A stretch of DNA of 35,329 nt from Flavimaricola sp. (GCA_020629175.1 JAHDDU010000033.1:1-35329), one strand, 5' to 3'; shown: positions 25,445 to 35,138, counted from the stretch's first letter. The notes: a model not told the origin generated them from the sequence alone. Translations and numbers: made by a program.

Positions 25445-27694
25445 ATGAAGCAATTGCCCACCAAACAGCAAATCCTCGACTGGATTGCCGACAACCCAAC
25501 CAGCACCACCAAACGTGACATCGCCCGCGCCTTTGGCATTAAAGGTGCCGCGAGGATCGATCTCAAGCGGATGCTCAAGGAATTGGCAGCCGAGGGCAAG
25601 CTTGCCAAACGCACCAAGACCTACCGGGATCCAAATGTCCTGCCACCGGTTGCGGTGCTTGAAGTTCTCGCCCCCGACTCGGATGGTGATCTGTTTGCCC
25701 GACCCGTCGAATGGCAAGGCGACGGACCTGAGCCGCGTATTCTGCTCACACTGAAATCATCTGATCCTGCGCTTGGCCAAGGCAACCGCATCCTTGCCCG
25801 CCTGACCGAGGACCCGGGTCCAGACCACACGCACACCGGGCGCATCATCCGACGGATTGGCACCAACCCTGCCCGCATATTGGGCGTATTCCGCGCTGGG
25901 TCTGAAGGAGGCCGCATTCTTCCCATCGACAAGGGTAATGATAAGGAATGGCTCGTCCCCGCAGGCGCCACCGAAGGCGCCAAAGACGGTGAGCTGGTCG
26001 AAGCCGAAAACACTGGCCCGCGGTCGCGCATGGGTTTGCCCAAGGCACGTATCGTTGCACGACTGGGCGATCCAACACAGCCACGCGCGATCTCATTGAT
26101 CGCGATCCACCAGCACGCAATCCCCGATCATTTCCCAGATGCCGTCGTCGCAGAGGCGGATGCTGCAAGTCCTGCTAAGCTGGGCAAGCGTGAAGACCTT
26201 CGCGATCTGCCAATCCTGACCATTGATCCTGCCGACGCGCGTGACCGGGATGATGCCATCCTCGCAATCCCAGACGACGATCCTTCTAATCTCGGTGGCT
26301 TTCACCTCTGGGTCGCGATTGCCGACGTGTCTCATTACGTGACGCCCAATTCCGAGTTGGACCGCGAGGCCCGCAAACGCGGTAATTCCACCTACTTCCC
26401 AGACCGCGTTGTCCCAATGCTGCCCGACACGCTGTCAGGCGATCTGTGTTCGCTGCATGAGAATGTGGATCGCGCGGTGATCGCGGTACGGATGACGATC
26501 AATGCAGACGGCCAAAAGATCGCGCATCGGTTCACACGCGGGCTGATCCGCTCACCGGCCTCTTTGAATTACGAAGAAGTGCAACAGGCCATCGATGGTC
26601 AGCCCAATGCAAAAACAGCGCCTGTGCTCGAGACGGTGTTGCAGCCCTTGTTCGCCGCCTATGACGCGTTGAAGAAGGCGCGGGAAACGCGGGCGCCTTT
26701 GGAGATTGATTTGCCCGAACGCCAAATCGTTCTCGATGACGCAGGCGAGGTGACATCCATCGCATTCAAGGAACGGCTCGACGCGCATAGACTGATCGAG
26801 GAGTTCATGGTGCTGGCCAATGTAGCGGCCGCGGAAACCCTGAAGGCCAAGAAGACGCCGCTTCTTTTCCGGGTGCATGAAGAACCAAATCCTGACAAGC
26901 TCGATGCCTTGCGCGAAGTGGCGCAAGGTTCCGGGATGGTGCTGGCCAAAGGTCAGGTGCTCCATACCCGCCATTTGAACAAATTGCTGGCACAGGCGGC
27001 GGGCACCGAGCATGCCGAAACCATCAACATGTCAACCCTGCGGTCGATGACGCAGGCCTACTACAGCCCAGACAATCTGGGGCATTTCGGCCTCGCCCTG
27101 CGGGACTACGCGCATTTCACCTCGCCCATCCGACGCTATGCCGACCTGATCGTTCACCGCGCTCTGATCGCAGCACACGGTTGGGGCGATGATGGGCTTA
27201 GCCCTTGGGATATTGAGCATCTGGCAGACACCGGCAAACTAATCTCGGACACGGAACGGCGGTCAATGATGGCCGAGCGCGACACGACCGACCGCTATCT
27301 AGCGGCCTATCTCTCTGACCGAGTTGGCAACACGTTCGAAGGCCGGGTTGCGGGCATTGCAAAGTTTGGGATCTTCGTCAAACTCGATGGCTCGGGGGCA
27401 GATGCCCTCGTGCCGATGCGCGCCATCGGCGACGAATTTTTCCACTATGACGCTGACAGCCAAACGCTCATGGGGGCCGACAGTGGGATGATGATCGGCC
27501 TTGGCACCCGTGCTGTTGTGAAACTTTCAGAAGTTACACCTACTACCGGAGGTGTCGTTGCTGAAATTCTCGAATTGGATGGGCAGACCCTCCCACAAGG
27601 CGCGTCCCGCAGGCGCAAGGGTGGTGCGCACAAACATCGGCGTGGTGCCGCTTCCAAAGGCAAACGCAAGGTTAAGCGGACGCGGAAAAAGTAG
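25445..27694 (+). CDS. rnr: Ribonuclease R
   Basis: RNase R is a processive 3'-5' exoribonuclease that degrades structured RNA and helps rRNA and tmRNA quality control. The 749 residues contain an N-terminal winged-helix region (about 1-60: 'LPTKQQILDWIADNPTSTTKRDIARAFGI'), cold-shock-like OB domains (about 60-230) and the RNB catalytic domain. The RNB acidic cluster is D261, D267, D269 and D270 in 'IDPADARDRDDAI'. An S1 domain follows at about 627-708 ('GNTFEGRVAGIAKFGIFV'), then a Lys/Arg-rich tail (about 710-749) that in E. coli binds structured RNA. The ribosome site is weak. Nothing suggests truncation; length is normal for the group. Confidence 0.95.
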   Translation: MKQLPTKQQILDWIADNPTSTTKRDIARAFGIKGAARIDLKRMLKELAAEGKLAKRTKTYRDPNVLPPVAVLEVLAPDSDGDLFARPVEWQGDGPEPRILLTLKSSDPALGQGNRILARLTEDPGPDHTHTGRIIRRIGTNPARILGVFRAGSEGGRILPIDKGNDKEWLVPAGATEGAKDGELVEAENTGPRSRMGLPKARIVARLGDPTQPRAISLIAIHQHAIPDHFPDAVVAEADAASPAKLGKREDLRDLPILTIDPADARDRDDAILAIPDDDPSNLGGFHLWVAIADVSHYVTPNSELDREARKRGNSTYFPDRVVPMLPDTLSGDLCSLHENVDRAVIAVRMTINADGQKIAHRFTRGLIRSPASLNYEEVQQAIDGQPNAKTAPVLETVLQPLFAAYDALKKARETRAPLEIDLPERQIVLDDAGEVTSIAFKERLDAHRLIEEFMVLANVAAAETLKAKKTPLLFRVHEEPNPDKLDALREVAQGSGMVLAKGQVLHTRHLNKLLAQAAGTEHAETINMSTLRSMTQAYYSPDNLGHFGLALRDYAHFTSPIRRYADLIVHRALIAAHGWGDDGLSPWDIEHLADTGKLISDTERRSMMAERDTTDRYLAAYLSDRVGNTFEGRVAGIAKFGIFVKLDGSGADALVPMRAIGDEFFHYDADSQTLMGADSGMMIGLGTRAVVKLSEVTPTTGGVVAEILELDGQTLPQGASRRRKGGAHKHRRGAASKGKRKVKRTRKK

Positions 27695-27780
27695 CGGCAA
27701 TTCCCCGCTGATCGGACCCAAGGATGTTTGCCCTCCCGCGCGTCAAAGCGGTACCTTTGACGCAAAGCAGGAGACAGGCT

Positions 27781-28947
27781 GTGACCCCCACCCGACGCCA
27801 TGTGACGCTTGGATTGATCGTAACAGCCCTTGGTGCGTGTGGCGTGCCAGGTGCGGGGCCGGTAATCGCGCAATCCGCCCCTTTGCCGACTGTCCCCAAT
27901 GCAGCCTTCGATGCGTGGGTCGCCCGGTTTCGGGCCCGCGCACTGTCTCGCGGAATATCGGCAGCCACTTTTGACACGGCCTTTGCCACGGCCGGATACA
28001 TCCCCGGCGTGGTCGAGCGCGACCGCACTCAGATTGAGACGCGCCGCACGTTTGAGGACTATCTCGCCATCGCAACCGCCCCGGACCGTGTCGCTGAAGG
28101 GCGCAGGCAACTTGCCAGCCGCGCAAATCTGATGGCGCAGATTGAGGCGCGCTACGGCGTACCTGCCCCCGTTTTCACCGCGATTTGGGGCATGGAAAGC
28201 AACTATGGCCGCAGGCGCGGCACCGTCCCGACCATCAGCGCCTTGTCCACACTTGCCTTTGACGGTCGCCGGGGCGATTTCTACACCGAGCAATTGGTGA
28301 CGGCGCTGCGCATTCTGCAAAACGGCGACGTCAGCGTCCGGAACATGACAGGTTCCTGGGCCGGGGCCATGGGCCACACGCAGTTTATTCCGACATCCTA
28401 TCAGGCCTATGCCGTTGATTTCGCTGGCGATGGCAGGCGCGACATATGGTCAGACGATCCCACGGACGGCCTTGCCTCTGCGGCGGCCTATCTGCGCGGG
28501 GCCGGTTGGCGGCGGGGCGAGCGGTGGGGCATGGAAGTGCAGCGCGTCAATGGCCAGCTGCGGGATATGGCTGGCAATCCGGCGGCAGAGGGTCAGGTGA
28601 TCCAACCTGGAGGCGCCGGAACCCCAGCCTTTGTGACCTATCGCAACTACCGCGCCATCCTGCGCTACAACAATTCGCAGAGTTACGGGATCGGCGTTGG
28701 CCATTTGTCTGACAGGCTCGCTGGGAGCGGCCCCTTGGTGCGCAGCTTTGGCCCAGATGCAAATGGCCTGACGTTGCAGGACCGGATCGCTCTACAGCGA
28801 GGGCTGACCGCAGCGGGCTTTGACACGCAAGGGATCGACGGTGTGTTTGGCGACAACACTCGCGCCGCCATCCGTGCCTATCAGGCGGCCAACGGCCTGC
28901 CTGTCACGGGCGAGCCCAGCCGCGCTCTGCTGGACCGGCTGCGCTAA
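27781..28947 (+). CDS. MltB-type lytic murein transglycosylase, probable lipoprotein
   Basis: Cleaves peptidoglycan between MurNAc and GlcNAc, forming 1,6-anhydro ends. I start it at the GTG 27781, because AGGAG (27769-27773) lies seven bases upstream; the ATG at 27724 has only AAGG pressed against it. From the GTG the N-terminus has twin arginines ('TPTRRHVTLGLIV') and a lipobox LGAC, so a lipoprotein, possibly Tat-exported, is predicted (388 residues). The catalytic domain includes E139 in 'AIWGMESNYGRRRG', 'SWAGAMGHTQFIPTSYQAYAVDF', and a 'DGRRDIWSDDPTDGLASAAAYL' segment diagnostic of the MltB/SLT family. A PG_binding_1 domain (about 325-388) ends the protein ('GIDGVFGDNTRAAIRAYQ'). A second paralogue follows with no gap. 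Confidence 0.9.
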   Translation: MTPTRRHVTLGLIVTALGACGVPGAGPVIAQSAPLPTVPNAAFDAWVARFRARALSRGISAATFDTAFATAGYIPGVVERDRTQIETRRTFEDYLAIATAPDRVAEGRRQLASRANLMAQIEARYGVPAPVFTAIWGMESNYGRRRGTVPTISALSTLAFDGRRGDFYTEQLVTALRILQNGDVSVRNMTGSWAGAMGHTQFIPTSYQAYAVDFAGDGRRDIWSDDPTDGLASAAAYLRGAGWRRGERWGMEVQRVNGQLRDMAGNPAAEGQVIQPGGAGTPAFVTYRNYRAILRYNNSQSYGIGVGHLSDRLAGSGPLVRSFGPDANGLTLQDRIALQRGLTAAGFDTQGIDGVFGDNTRAAIRAYQAANGLPVTGEPSRALLDRLR

Positions 28948-30144
28948 ATGCGTATCTTGGCCTCAGCTTTGATCTTGGCCCAAGCGGCCTCTGCACAGGA
29001 CGTTGCATTGTCAGACGACACACTCGCCCGCTGGATTACCGAGGAATTCGCCCCGCGTGCTGAGGCCGCAGGGATCACTGCCACGACCTTGGAAGTCTCA
29101 CTCGCAGAGGTGGCATTCCTGCCCGATGTGATTGAGCGCGACCGCAACCAGAACGAGTTTTCCAAGACCATTTGGGACTATCTCCAAACTGCCGTATCTG
29201 ATGCACGCATCGCCAATGGCCAGCGTGCCCTTACTGAACATGCTGATGTGTTGTCTCAAATTGAGCATACCTACGGCGTTGATCGCCATATCGTCGCAGC
29301 GATATGGGGGCTGGAGTCCGCCTATGGCGCCGTGCGCGGGGACGTGCCCACGCTCTCTGCATTGGCAACCCTCGCACATGAGGGACGGCGCGCCAGTTTC
29401 TTTGAGGCGCAGTTGATCGCAGCCCTCGAAATCTTGCAGTCAGGCGATACCACGCCTGATCATATGCGCGGATCCTGGGCAGGTGCTATGGGACACACGC
29501 AGTTTATGCCCACGTCGTTTCAGGCATTAGCTGTCGACTTTGATGAGGACGGCCGGCGCGACATCTGGTCCGATGACCCGACTGATGCGCTCGCCTCTGC
29601 GGCAGCGTTTATGGCAGATGCGGGGTGGACCACTGGTCAACTTTGGGGTGTCGAGGTGCGTTTGCCCGATGGCTTTGATTATAACGAAGCGCGCCGGACC
29701 GGGACCCGCCTCCCCTCGGCCTGGGCCAGCGTCGGGGTTGTCGCTGCTGATGGGGCAGACATCAGCGATGACAACGGCGGCGGCTCGATCCTCTTGCCTG
29801 CTGGGCACCGGGGACCAGCGCTGATGATCTTCGGCAATTTCGCCGTGATCGAACGCTATAACAAGGCCGATGCCTACGTCATCGCAGTTGGACACTTGGC
29901 GGACCGCCTGCGAGGTGGTCCTGCGTTTGCCGCAGATTGGCCCACGGACGACCGCGCGCTCAGCTTTGATGAACGCCGTGAATTGCAACAGCTCTTGACC
30001 GACGCGGGGTATTCGACTCTCGGCGTTGACGGCATCATCGGCCCCAACACGATCAACGCCGCGCGCCGGTATCAGCGCAGCGCAGGACTCGTCCCCGACG
30101 GCTACCCCAGCCTGGGGCTGCTGGACCATCTGCGCGAGAACTAG
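28948..30144 (+). CDS. Second MltB-type lytic murein transglycosylase
   Basis: A paralogue of the preceding gene with the same layout (398 residues). It has a Sec-type N-terminus ending 'ASAQDVALS' (cleavage near residue 17), an SLT/MltB catalytic domain with E123 in 'AIWGLESAYGAVRG', 'SWAGAMGHTQFMPTSFQALAVDF' and the 'DGRRDIWSDDPTDALASAAAFM' segment, and a C-terminal PG_binding_1 domain (about 335-398). A linker with acidic, Gly-rich sequence (about 255-275) replaces the shorter region of its neighbour. The ATG directly follows the neighbour's TAA, in the same frame; no separate ribosome site is visible except within the upstream gene, so it is probably translated by reinitiation. The stop overlaps the convergent gene's stop in a CTAG palindrome. 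Confidence 0.9.
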   Translation: MRILASALILAQAASAQDVALSDDTLARWITEEFAPRAEAAGITATTLEVSLAEVAFLPDVIERDRNQNEFSKTIWDYLQTAVSDARIANGQRALTEHADVLSQIEHTYGVDRHIVAAIWGLESAYGAVRGDVPTLSALATLAHEGRRASFFEAQLIAALEILQSGDTTPDHMRGSWAGAMGHTQFMPTSFQALAVDFDEDGRRDIWSDDPTDALASAAAFMADAGWTTGQLWGVEVRLPDGFDYNEARRTGTRLPSAWASVGVVAADGADISDDNGGGSILLPAGHRGPALMIFGNFAVIERYNKADAYVIAVGHLADRLRGGPAFAADWPTDDRALSFDERRELQQLLTDAGYSTLGVDGIIGPNTINAARRYQRSAGLVPDGYPSLGLLDHLREN

Positions 30145-30641
30145 CGCCGACCGACCGGCGCACAGGGTCCACCCGCATGGCAGGCTTCAACCCGGGCAAC
30201 GTCTTCAGCTGACGGCACATGGAAATGCCAGTCGCCACAGGCCGGGACTTCCAGGATCAATGAACCTGATCGCTGATATACGAACAAAAGCGCCTCAACA
30301 TTGGCAGGCAGGCCGCCACACCATGGGCCTGAACAAGAGGGTTCGATGACGATCGGCAATTCGGTCGCTTGCACAAATCCACCTTGCCCCAGAAAACGGC
30401 CTGAAAACCTGGCCGCAATCGGGCCGGGATCACCCTCGCCCTCTCCAGCGCGGACACCTCGGGGCAAGAGGCTCTCATCAAACGAAAGCTCCCCCAGCAG
30501 AACCGAATACACCCGGTCCGACGATGCGGCATCCAAATACATCTGCGCCACATCGGGCCTCAGGCAGCTGAGCGCCGAGACCGGGTGAGCCAGCATGAAA
30601 GCAGCTGCGACCCATGCCCATCGGATCAGGCGTCCGTTCAT
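30141..30641 (-). CDS. Exported cysteine-rich protein, unknown function
   Basis: I do not recognise a named family. The 166-residue protein has a signal peptide (about residues 1-24, '[20 protein letters not shown]') and six mature Cys residues. The first is just after the cleavage site (ALSC), with others in [11 protein letters not shown] and EACHAGGPC, suggesting up to three disulfides. The layout of an early Cys, '[11 protein letters not shown]', a '[18 protein letters not shown]' segment and a late Cys vaguely recalls the netrin/TIMP-like OB fold, a weak inference. The start is the ATG at 30641, in an ATGA overlap with the rppH stop; GGAGA lies upstream. It is the last gene of the leftward unit. 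Confidence 0.65.
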   Translation of the reverse strand: MNGRLIRWAWVAAAFMLAHPVSALSCLRPDVAQMYLDAASSDRVYSVLLGELSFDESLLPRGVRAGEGEGDPGPIAARFSGRFLGQGGFVQATELPIVIEPSCSGPWCGGLPANVEALLFVYQRSGSLILEVPACGDWHFHVPSAEDVARVEACHAGGPCAPVGRR

Positions 30642-31120
30642 ATCTGGTCTCCAAATATCTCCATGACGCGGCGGTACACATCGCGTTTGAATTCCACGAT
30701 GCCGGGCACCAAATCCTCTGGCGCACTCCACCGCCATTGGGAAAACTCTGGGTGTTCAGTTGCAATATTGATCGCGCTGTCATCACCGTGGAACCGGATC
30801 AGCGCCCAATGCTGCGCCTGCCCGCGATACCGGCCCTTCCAAATTTTCGGAACGATCTCATGCGGTAGATCATAGGGAATGGGCGTGTCCGTTAGCGCCT
30901 CGAGCGTGACAAGGTCAGGGGTGATCCCCGTCTCCTCCTCCAACTCGCGTAGCGCTGCCGCCTTGGGGTCTTCGCCTGGGTCAATACCGCCTTGCGGCAT
31001 CTGCCATGCGTCCGTGTCGCGATCCACGCGGGTGCCGGTGAACACCTTGCCGTCCGCATTCACCAGCAGAATCCCCACGCACGGCCGGTACGGCAGCGCG
31101 CTGATGTCTTCGGGTGTCAT
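30638..31120 (-). CDS. rppH: RppH, RNA 5'-pyrophosphohydrolase (Nudix)
   Basis: RppH removes pyrophosphate from triphosphorylated RNA 5' ends, initiating RNase E-type decay; the family also cleaves dinucleoside polyphosphates. The 160-residue protein has the classical Nudix box '[20 protein letters not shown]' followed by TGI, and the '[19 protein letters not shown]' and 'AWQMPQGG' segments typical of RppH/NudH of proteobacteria. The late '[25 protein letters not shown]' is a family feature. The ATG overlaps the stop of ctpA by four bases (ATGA), and its own stop overlaps the next gene in the same way. Confidence 0.94.
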   Translation of the reverse strand: MTPEDISALPYRPCVGILLVNADGKVFTGTRVDRDTDAWQMPQGGIDPGEDPKAAALRELEEETGITPDLVTLEALTDTPIPYDLPHEIVPKIWKGRYRGQAQHWALIRFHGDDSAINIATEHPEFSQWRWSAPEDLVPGIVEFKRDVYRRVMEIFGDQI

Positions 31121-32454
31121 TCGCCACCCGGTTGCAAGGCCGACAGGCCCTTGAGGATGTCGATGGCATAGGCCAGCTGGTAATCCTGCTCACGCAGGGC
31201 AGCCGCTGCCTCTGCACGGGCCTGATCTTCTTCGATTACCCGCAGTTCATCTTCTGACAGACTGTCATTGCCCAACGCACCACGGAGGTCGGCTTCTGTT
31301 GTCCGGCGGAAGCCCTCGTCTTCTCCTTCCTCTTCATCCGGGCGGCGCAAGGGCTGCTCCACGATGATATCCGGCGAAATGCCCAACGCCTGGATCGACC
31401 GACCTGATGGCGTGTAATACCGCGCCGTGGTCAGGCGCATGGCGCCATCACCGCGCAGAGGCATCACGGTCTGCACAGAGCCCTTACCAAAGCTCTGTGT
31501 GCCAATGACAATTGCACGTCGATGATCCTGCAGCGCGCCGGCCACAATCTCGGACGCAGACGCCGATCCGCCGTTGATCAGTACAACGATCGGCAGACCC
31601 TGCGCCAGATCACCGGCTGTTGCATTATAGCGATCCCCCGCACCGGGAATGCGCTCGCGGGTTGAGACAATCTCACCGGCATCAAGGAAAGCGTCTGACA
31701 CGAAGACTGCCTGATTGAGCAATCCGCCAGGATTGTTGCGAAGATCGAGAACAACGCCATTCACATTCTCAATACCGCCAGCCTCGGCAATTTGCTCGGC
31801 CAAACCGGATTGCAGGTTGGGAAACGTTTGGTCGCTAAAGGTGCTGATCCGCAAGACAACCGTCTCACCCTCAGTGCGGGCGCGGACCGCGGTCAGGCTG
31901 ATAGTGTCGCGGATGATCGACACATCGAACGGCTCGTCAATGCCTTCGCGAACGACCGTGATGATGATCTCGGAGCCGACAGGCCCCCGCATCCGATCCA
32001 CCGCCTCATCAAGCGTCAGGCCGAGCACATTCTCGCCATCCACAGCCGTGATGAAATCGCCCGCCTGAATGCCCGCAGCATCCGCAGGTGTCCCATCCAT
32101 GGGTGAGACGACTTTGACCCAGCCCTCTTCCTGCGTCACTTCAATGCCCAAACCTCCGAACGATCCGCGCGTTTGCGTGCGCATCTCAGCGGCATCATCG
32201 GGCGACAAATAGCTTGAGTGCGGATCAAGCGAGGTCAGCATGCCATTGATCGCCGCTTCGATCAGCGCCGCTTCGTCGACCTCTTCGACATATTCGTCGC
32301 GGATGCGGTCAAAGATATCGCCAAACAGATCAAGCTGCTCGTAAACGCTCGCGTTGCTGGCCGCTTCTTGCGCGATCAGGGGGCCAGCCACCTGCGTTGT
32401 GGTCACAAGCCCGAGCAATGTGCCAACCGATGCCGCCATCGCAAATTTCTTCAT
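31117..32454 (-). CDS. CtpA/Prc-type S41 carboxyl-terminal processing protease
   Basis: An exported serine protease with a PDZ domain. The 445 residues show a signal peptide (about 1-29), an N-terminal helical region, a PDZ domain (about 95-170, '[41 protein letters not shown]') and the S41 catalytic domain. By alignment to B. subtilis CtpB spacing, S299 in GGSASASE is the nucleophile, and K324 in FGKGS and Q328 complete the catalytic set. '[15 protein letters not shown]' is typical of the family. An acidic tail follows (about 375-445). It lies 42 bases after the EnvC-like gene and overlaps rppH by four bases. In other bacteria CtpA homologues process envelope proteins, so envelope remodelling is likely. 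Confidence 0.93.
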   Translation of the reverse strand: MKKFAMAASVGTLLGLVTTTQVAGPLIAQEAASNASVYEQLDLFGDIFDRIRDEYVEEVDEAALIEAAINGMLTSLDPHSSYLSPDDAAEMRTQTRGSFGGLGIEVTQEEGWVKVVSPMDGTPADAAGIQAGDFITAVDGENVLGLTLDEAVDRMRGPVGSEIIITVVREGIDEPFDVSIIRDTISLTAVRARTEGETVVLRISTFSDQTFPNLQSGLAEQIAEAGGIENVNGVVLDLRNNPGGLLNQAVFVSDAFLDAGEIVSTRERIPGAGDRYNATAGDLAQGLPIVVLINGGSASASEIVAGALQDHRRAIVIGTQSFGKGSVQTVMPLRGDGAMRLTTARYYTPSGRSIQALGISPDIIVEQPLRRPDEEEGEDEGFRRTTEADLRGALGNDSLSEDELRVIEEDQARAEAAAALREQDYQLAYAIDILKGLSALQPGGE

Positions 32455-32496
32455 ACCGTTTCCTCATTGCCTCTGCCCCGCACAACGGCGCGGGTG

Positions 32497-33621
32497 TTAT
32501 TCTGTACCGGCGAACCAGACGCCCGGGTCGATCGCAGACTGCCCTTCTCTGACCTCAAGATAAAGGGTCTGTGTGCGCGAACCAGCATTCCCGCCGCCAT
32601 CGGCGGTCAAAATTGCGTCAGCACTGGGCTGTTCTCCGCCCACAAGCCCCACCGGACTGCCCGCAGGCAGGATTTGACCCGCTTCGCCAAACACCTCTGC
32701 CAGCCCCGAAATGACAAACAACACATCGGCTGCCGGTTCAAGGATGATCACATTGCCATAGTCGAGCAGCGGGCCCTGAAACCGCACTGTCGCCGCAACC
32801 GGAGTAGAGACCAAAGCACGAGGCCGCACGGCGATGACCCAACCAGGGCGGACGATGCCTGCAGCATCTGGTTCAGCGAACCGACGCAGGATGCGACCCT
32901 GCACAGGAAGCGGCATTTGCCCACGCAGCGCCCGCGCATCGGGCACCGTGCCCGTAAACTCCTGGTCCACAATCGCGGCCAACCCATTGGCGAAAGCGGC
33001 CAAAGTCTCAGTGGAGGCCAGCAATTCCGCCCGCTTGGCGGGATCTTCGCTGAACCGTTGCGGCAAATCAGTCCGCTCGGAAATCGCAGTGCTGAGAGCC
33101 AAACGCGCTGTTTGCGCGCCCGCCAGACCTTGATGCAATGTGCGGGCCGCATCGTCCTGGACTGATTGAAGGGCCTGCACTTCTTCTAGATCCGCCCGAA
33201 GCCTCTCAACTTCAGCCTGCAGCGCAGGTGTGACATCGGCAAGGATCATGCCTGAACGTGCCGTCCCCAGCGGCCCCGTCGGGTGCAGCATCAAGACAGG
33301 CGATTGCGCCCGGCTCATGGATTGCAAAACGCCCAATAGCTCTGAAACTTCGTCAGACCGTGCAGCAAGCTCGGCCTCGATCGCTTGTCGCCGAATGGCG
33401 ACGCGCCGCAAACCATCACGCAATGTGACCAACCCGTCTTCATAGGCCCGCACCGTTTCGGTCAGCGCGGCCACACGGTCCCGTCGCGTTTGGGCGGTAG
33501 AGAGCATGTCCGCCGCCGCGTTCAGCGCCACCGCTGCCTCTCGCGCGGCCCGCGCCGTTTCCCCCTGCGCCGAGGCAGACCCGGCCCAAAGCGCCAGCAC
33601 GATTGCGGCGGCACGGATCAT
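32497..33621 (-). CDS. EnvC-like murein hydrolase activator with degenerate LytM domain
   Basis: A periplasmic activator of cell-wall amidases at the division site by family. The 374 residues start with a signal peptide (about 1-19, cleaved after ASA), followed by a long coiled coil (about 20-190, Ala/Arg/Glu-rich heptads) and a C-terminal LytM/M23-like beta domain (about 235-374, 'PVQGRILRRFAEPDAAGIVRPGWVIAVRPRALV'). The zinc ligands of active LytM proteases (HxxxD and HxH) are not seen here, as expected for an EnvC-type activator, which works without its own metallopeptidase activity. The start overlaps the gpmI stop by four bases. The neighbouring protease ctpA follows 42 bases later. Confidence 0.85.
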   Translation of the reverse strand: MIRAAAIVLALWAGSASAQGETARAAREAAVALNAAADMLSTAQTRRDRVAALTETVRAYEDGLVTLRDGLRRVAIRRQAIEAELAARSDEVSELLGVLQSMSRAQSPVLMLHPTGPLGTARSGMILADVTPALQAEVERLRADLEEVQALQSVQDDAARTLHQGLAGAQTARLALSTAISERTDLPQRFSEDPAKRAELLASTETLAAFANGLAAIVDQEFTGTVPDARALRGQMPLPVQGRILRRFAEPDAAGIVRPGWVIAVRPRALVSTPVAATVRFQGPLLDYGNVIILEPAADVLFVISGLAEVFGEAGQILPAGSPVGLVGGEQPSADAILTADGGGNAGSRTQTLYLEVREGQSAIDPGVWFAGTE

Positions 33622-35138
33622 CCCAGCAGGTTCCGTCCGGTCATTTCTGAGGGCTGCTCCAATCCCATCAATGCCAGCAAGGTCGGCGCCAGATCACCAA
33701 GCCGTCCATCCATCAGCGCGGCACCCTCAGGACCACCAACAAGGGCCACAGGTACAAGGTTCGTCGTATGAGCCGTGTGGGGGCCACCCGTTTCGGGATC
33801 GATCATCACCTCGCAATTGCCATGATCCGCGGTGACAATCATCGCGCCACCCGCCTCCTCGAGTGCAGCCACAACCCGGCCCAAGCCCTGATCAACCGCC
33901 TCACACGCCGCCATCGCTGCCGCCATGTCGCCGGTATGGCCCACCATGTCTGGGTTGGCATAGTTGCACACAATCAGGTCGTACCCGGCCTCAATCGCCT
34001 CTACGAAGGCATCCGTCACTTCACCCGCCGACATTTCGGGCTGCAAATCGTAGGTCGCCACTTTCGGCGACTTCGGCATGCGGCGATCCTCGCCCACTTC
34101 CGGCGTCTCTTTGCCACCGTTCAAAAAGAACGTCACATGCGGGTACTTCTCTGTCTCGGCCACCCGAAACTGCCGCTTGCCCTGCTTGGCCACCCATTCC
34201 CCCAAAGTGTTGACGATGGGCTCCTTGGGAAAGACCGTCGTCATGTAGCCGTCATGCTCTGTCGAGTAGCTGACCATTCCCGACACAGCGGCCAGCTTGG
34301 GCCGTGCACCGATGTCGAAAGCGTCAAAACCTGGCTGCGCAATGGCTGCCATGATCTCGCGCGCACGATCTGCACGAAAATTGAGGCAAAGCACGCCATC
34401 GCCCGCCACCATACCGGAATACGCCCCCAGTACAGTTGGCTGCACGAATTCATCCGTCTCACCCCGCGCGTAGGCCGCCTCCAGCGCGTCCGACGCGGTT
34501 GCGCTTTGGCGATCTGCCTGGCCCAAAACCATGGCGTGATAGGCTTGCGACACGCGTTCCCAGCGGGTGTCGCGGTCCATGGCGTAATATCGGCCGGTCA
34601 GCGTACCGATCTGGCATCCTTCCGGCATGTTAGCCTCAAGCTCGGCCAGAAATGGAGCGGCGTCCTGCGGGGCGACGTCCCGGCCATCCGTCATCGCATG
34701 TAGCACAACTGGCACGCCCGCCGCCGCGAGGCCCAGAACAGCCGCTTTGGTATGGCTGAACATTCCGTGCACACCGCCATCAGAGACGAGGCCCAGCACA
34801 TGCGCAGTGCCACCACTCTCTTTCATTTCGGCGATGAAGGCCGCAAGCGCGGGTTTATCGCACAAGGCGCCATCTGCCACTGCGGCATCAATCTGGCCCA
34901 GCGTCATCAAAACAACGCGCCCGGCGCCGATATTGGTGTGTCCCACCTCGGAATTGCCCATCTGCCCCTCGGGCAGGCCAACGTCCGGCCCATGCGTGAT
35001 CAGCCGCGCGGTGGGGCTGTTTGCCATGATGTCATCAAAAACAGGTGTCTCTGCTTGCACTGGCGCATCCGCATCGCCGCCCGCGCCGATCCCCCAGCCA
35101 TCAAGAATGCACAACACAACAGGCTTGTGGACGGACAT
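33618..35138 (-). CDS. gpmI: GpmI, cofactor-independent phosphoglycerate mutase
   Basis: Interconverts 3- and 2-phosphoglycerate in glycolysis and gluconeogenesis without 2,3-bisphosphoglycerate, using manganese. The 506 residues start 'VVLCILDGWGIGAGGDADA' (D13 is a metal ligand); the phosphoserine nucleophile is S63 in 'GQMGNSEVGHTNIGAGRV'. Late metal-binding segments 'CNYANPDMVGHTGDM' and 'MIVTADHGNCEVM' are intact. AAGGAG lies six bases before the ATG. It is the second gene of the leftward unit after rlmH (63-base gap) and overlaps the EnvC-like gene by four bases. Confidence 0.97.
   Translation of the reverse strand: MSVHKPVVLCILDGWGIGAGGDADAPVQAETPVFDDIMANSPTARLITHGPDVGLPEGQMGNSEVGHTNIGAGRVVLMTLGQIDAAVADGALCDKPALAAFIAEMKESGGTAHVLGLVSDGGVHGMFSHTKAAVLGLAAAGVPVVLHAMTDGRDVAPQDAAPFLAELEANMPEGCQIGTLTGRYYAMDRDTRWERVSQAYHAMVLGQADRQSATASDALEAAYARGETDEFVQPTVLGAYSGMVAGDGVLCLNFRADRAREIMAAIAQPGFDAFDIGARPKLAAVSGMVSYSTEHDGYMTTVFPKEPIVNTLGEWVAKQGKRQFRVAETEKYPHVTFFLNGGKETPEVGEDRRMPKSPKVATYDLQPEMSAGEVTDAFVEAIEAGYDLIVCNYANPDMVGHTGDMAAAMAACEAVDQGLGRVVAALEEAGGAMIVTADHGNCEVMIDPETGGPHTAHTTNLVPVALVGGPEGAALMDGRLGDLAPTLLALMGLEQPSEMTGRNLLG

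Noticed and set aside
32218..33165. 315-residue plus-strand frame over the EnvC-like gene and ctpA
   Set aside because: Antisense shadow; Arg/His/Gln-rich, no family pattern.
33768..34703. 311-residue plus-strand frame over gpmI
   Set aside because: Antisense shadow of gpmI, which has all catalytic motifs.
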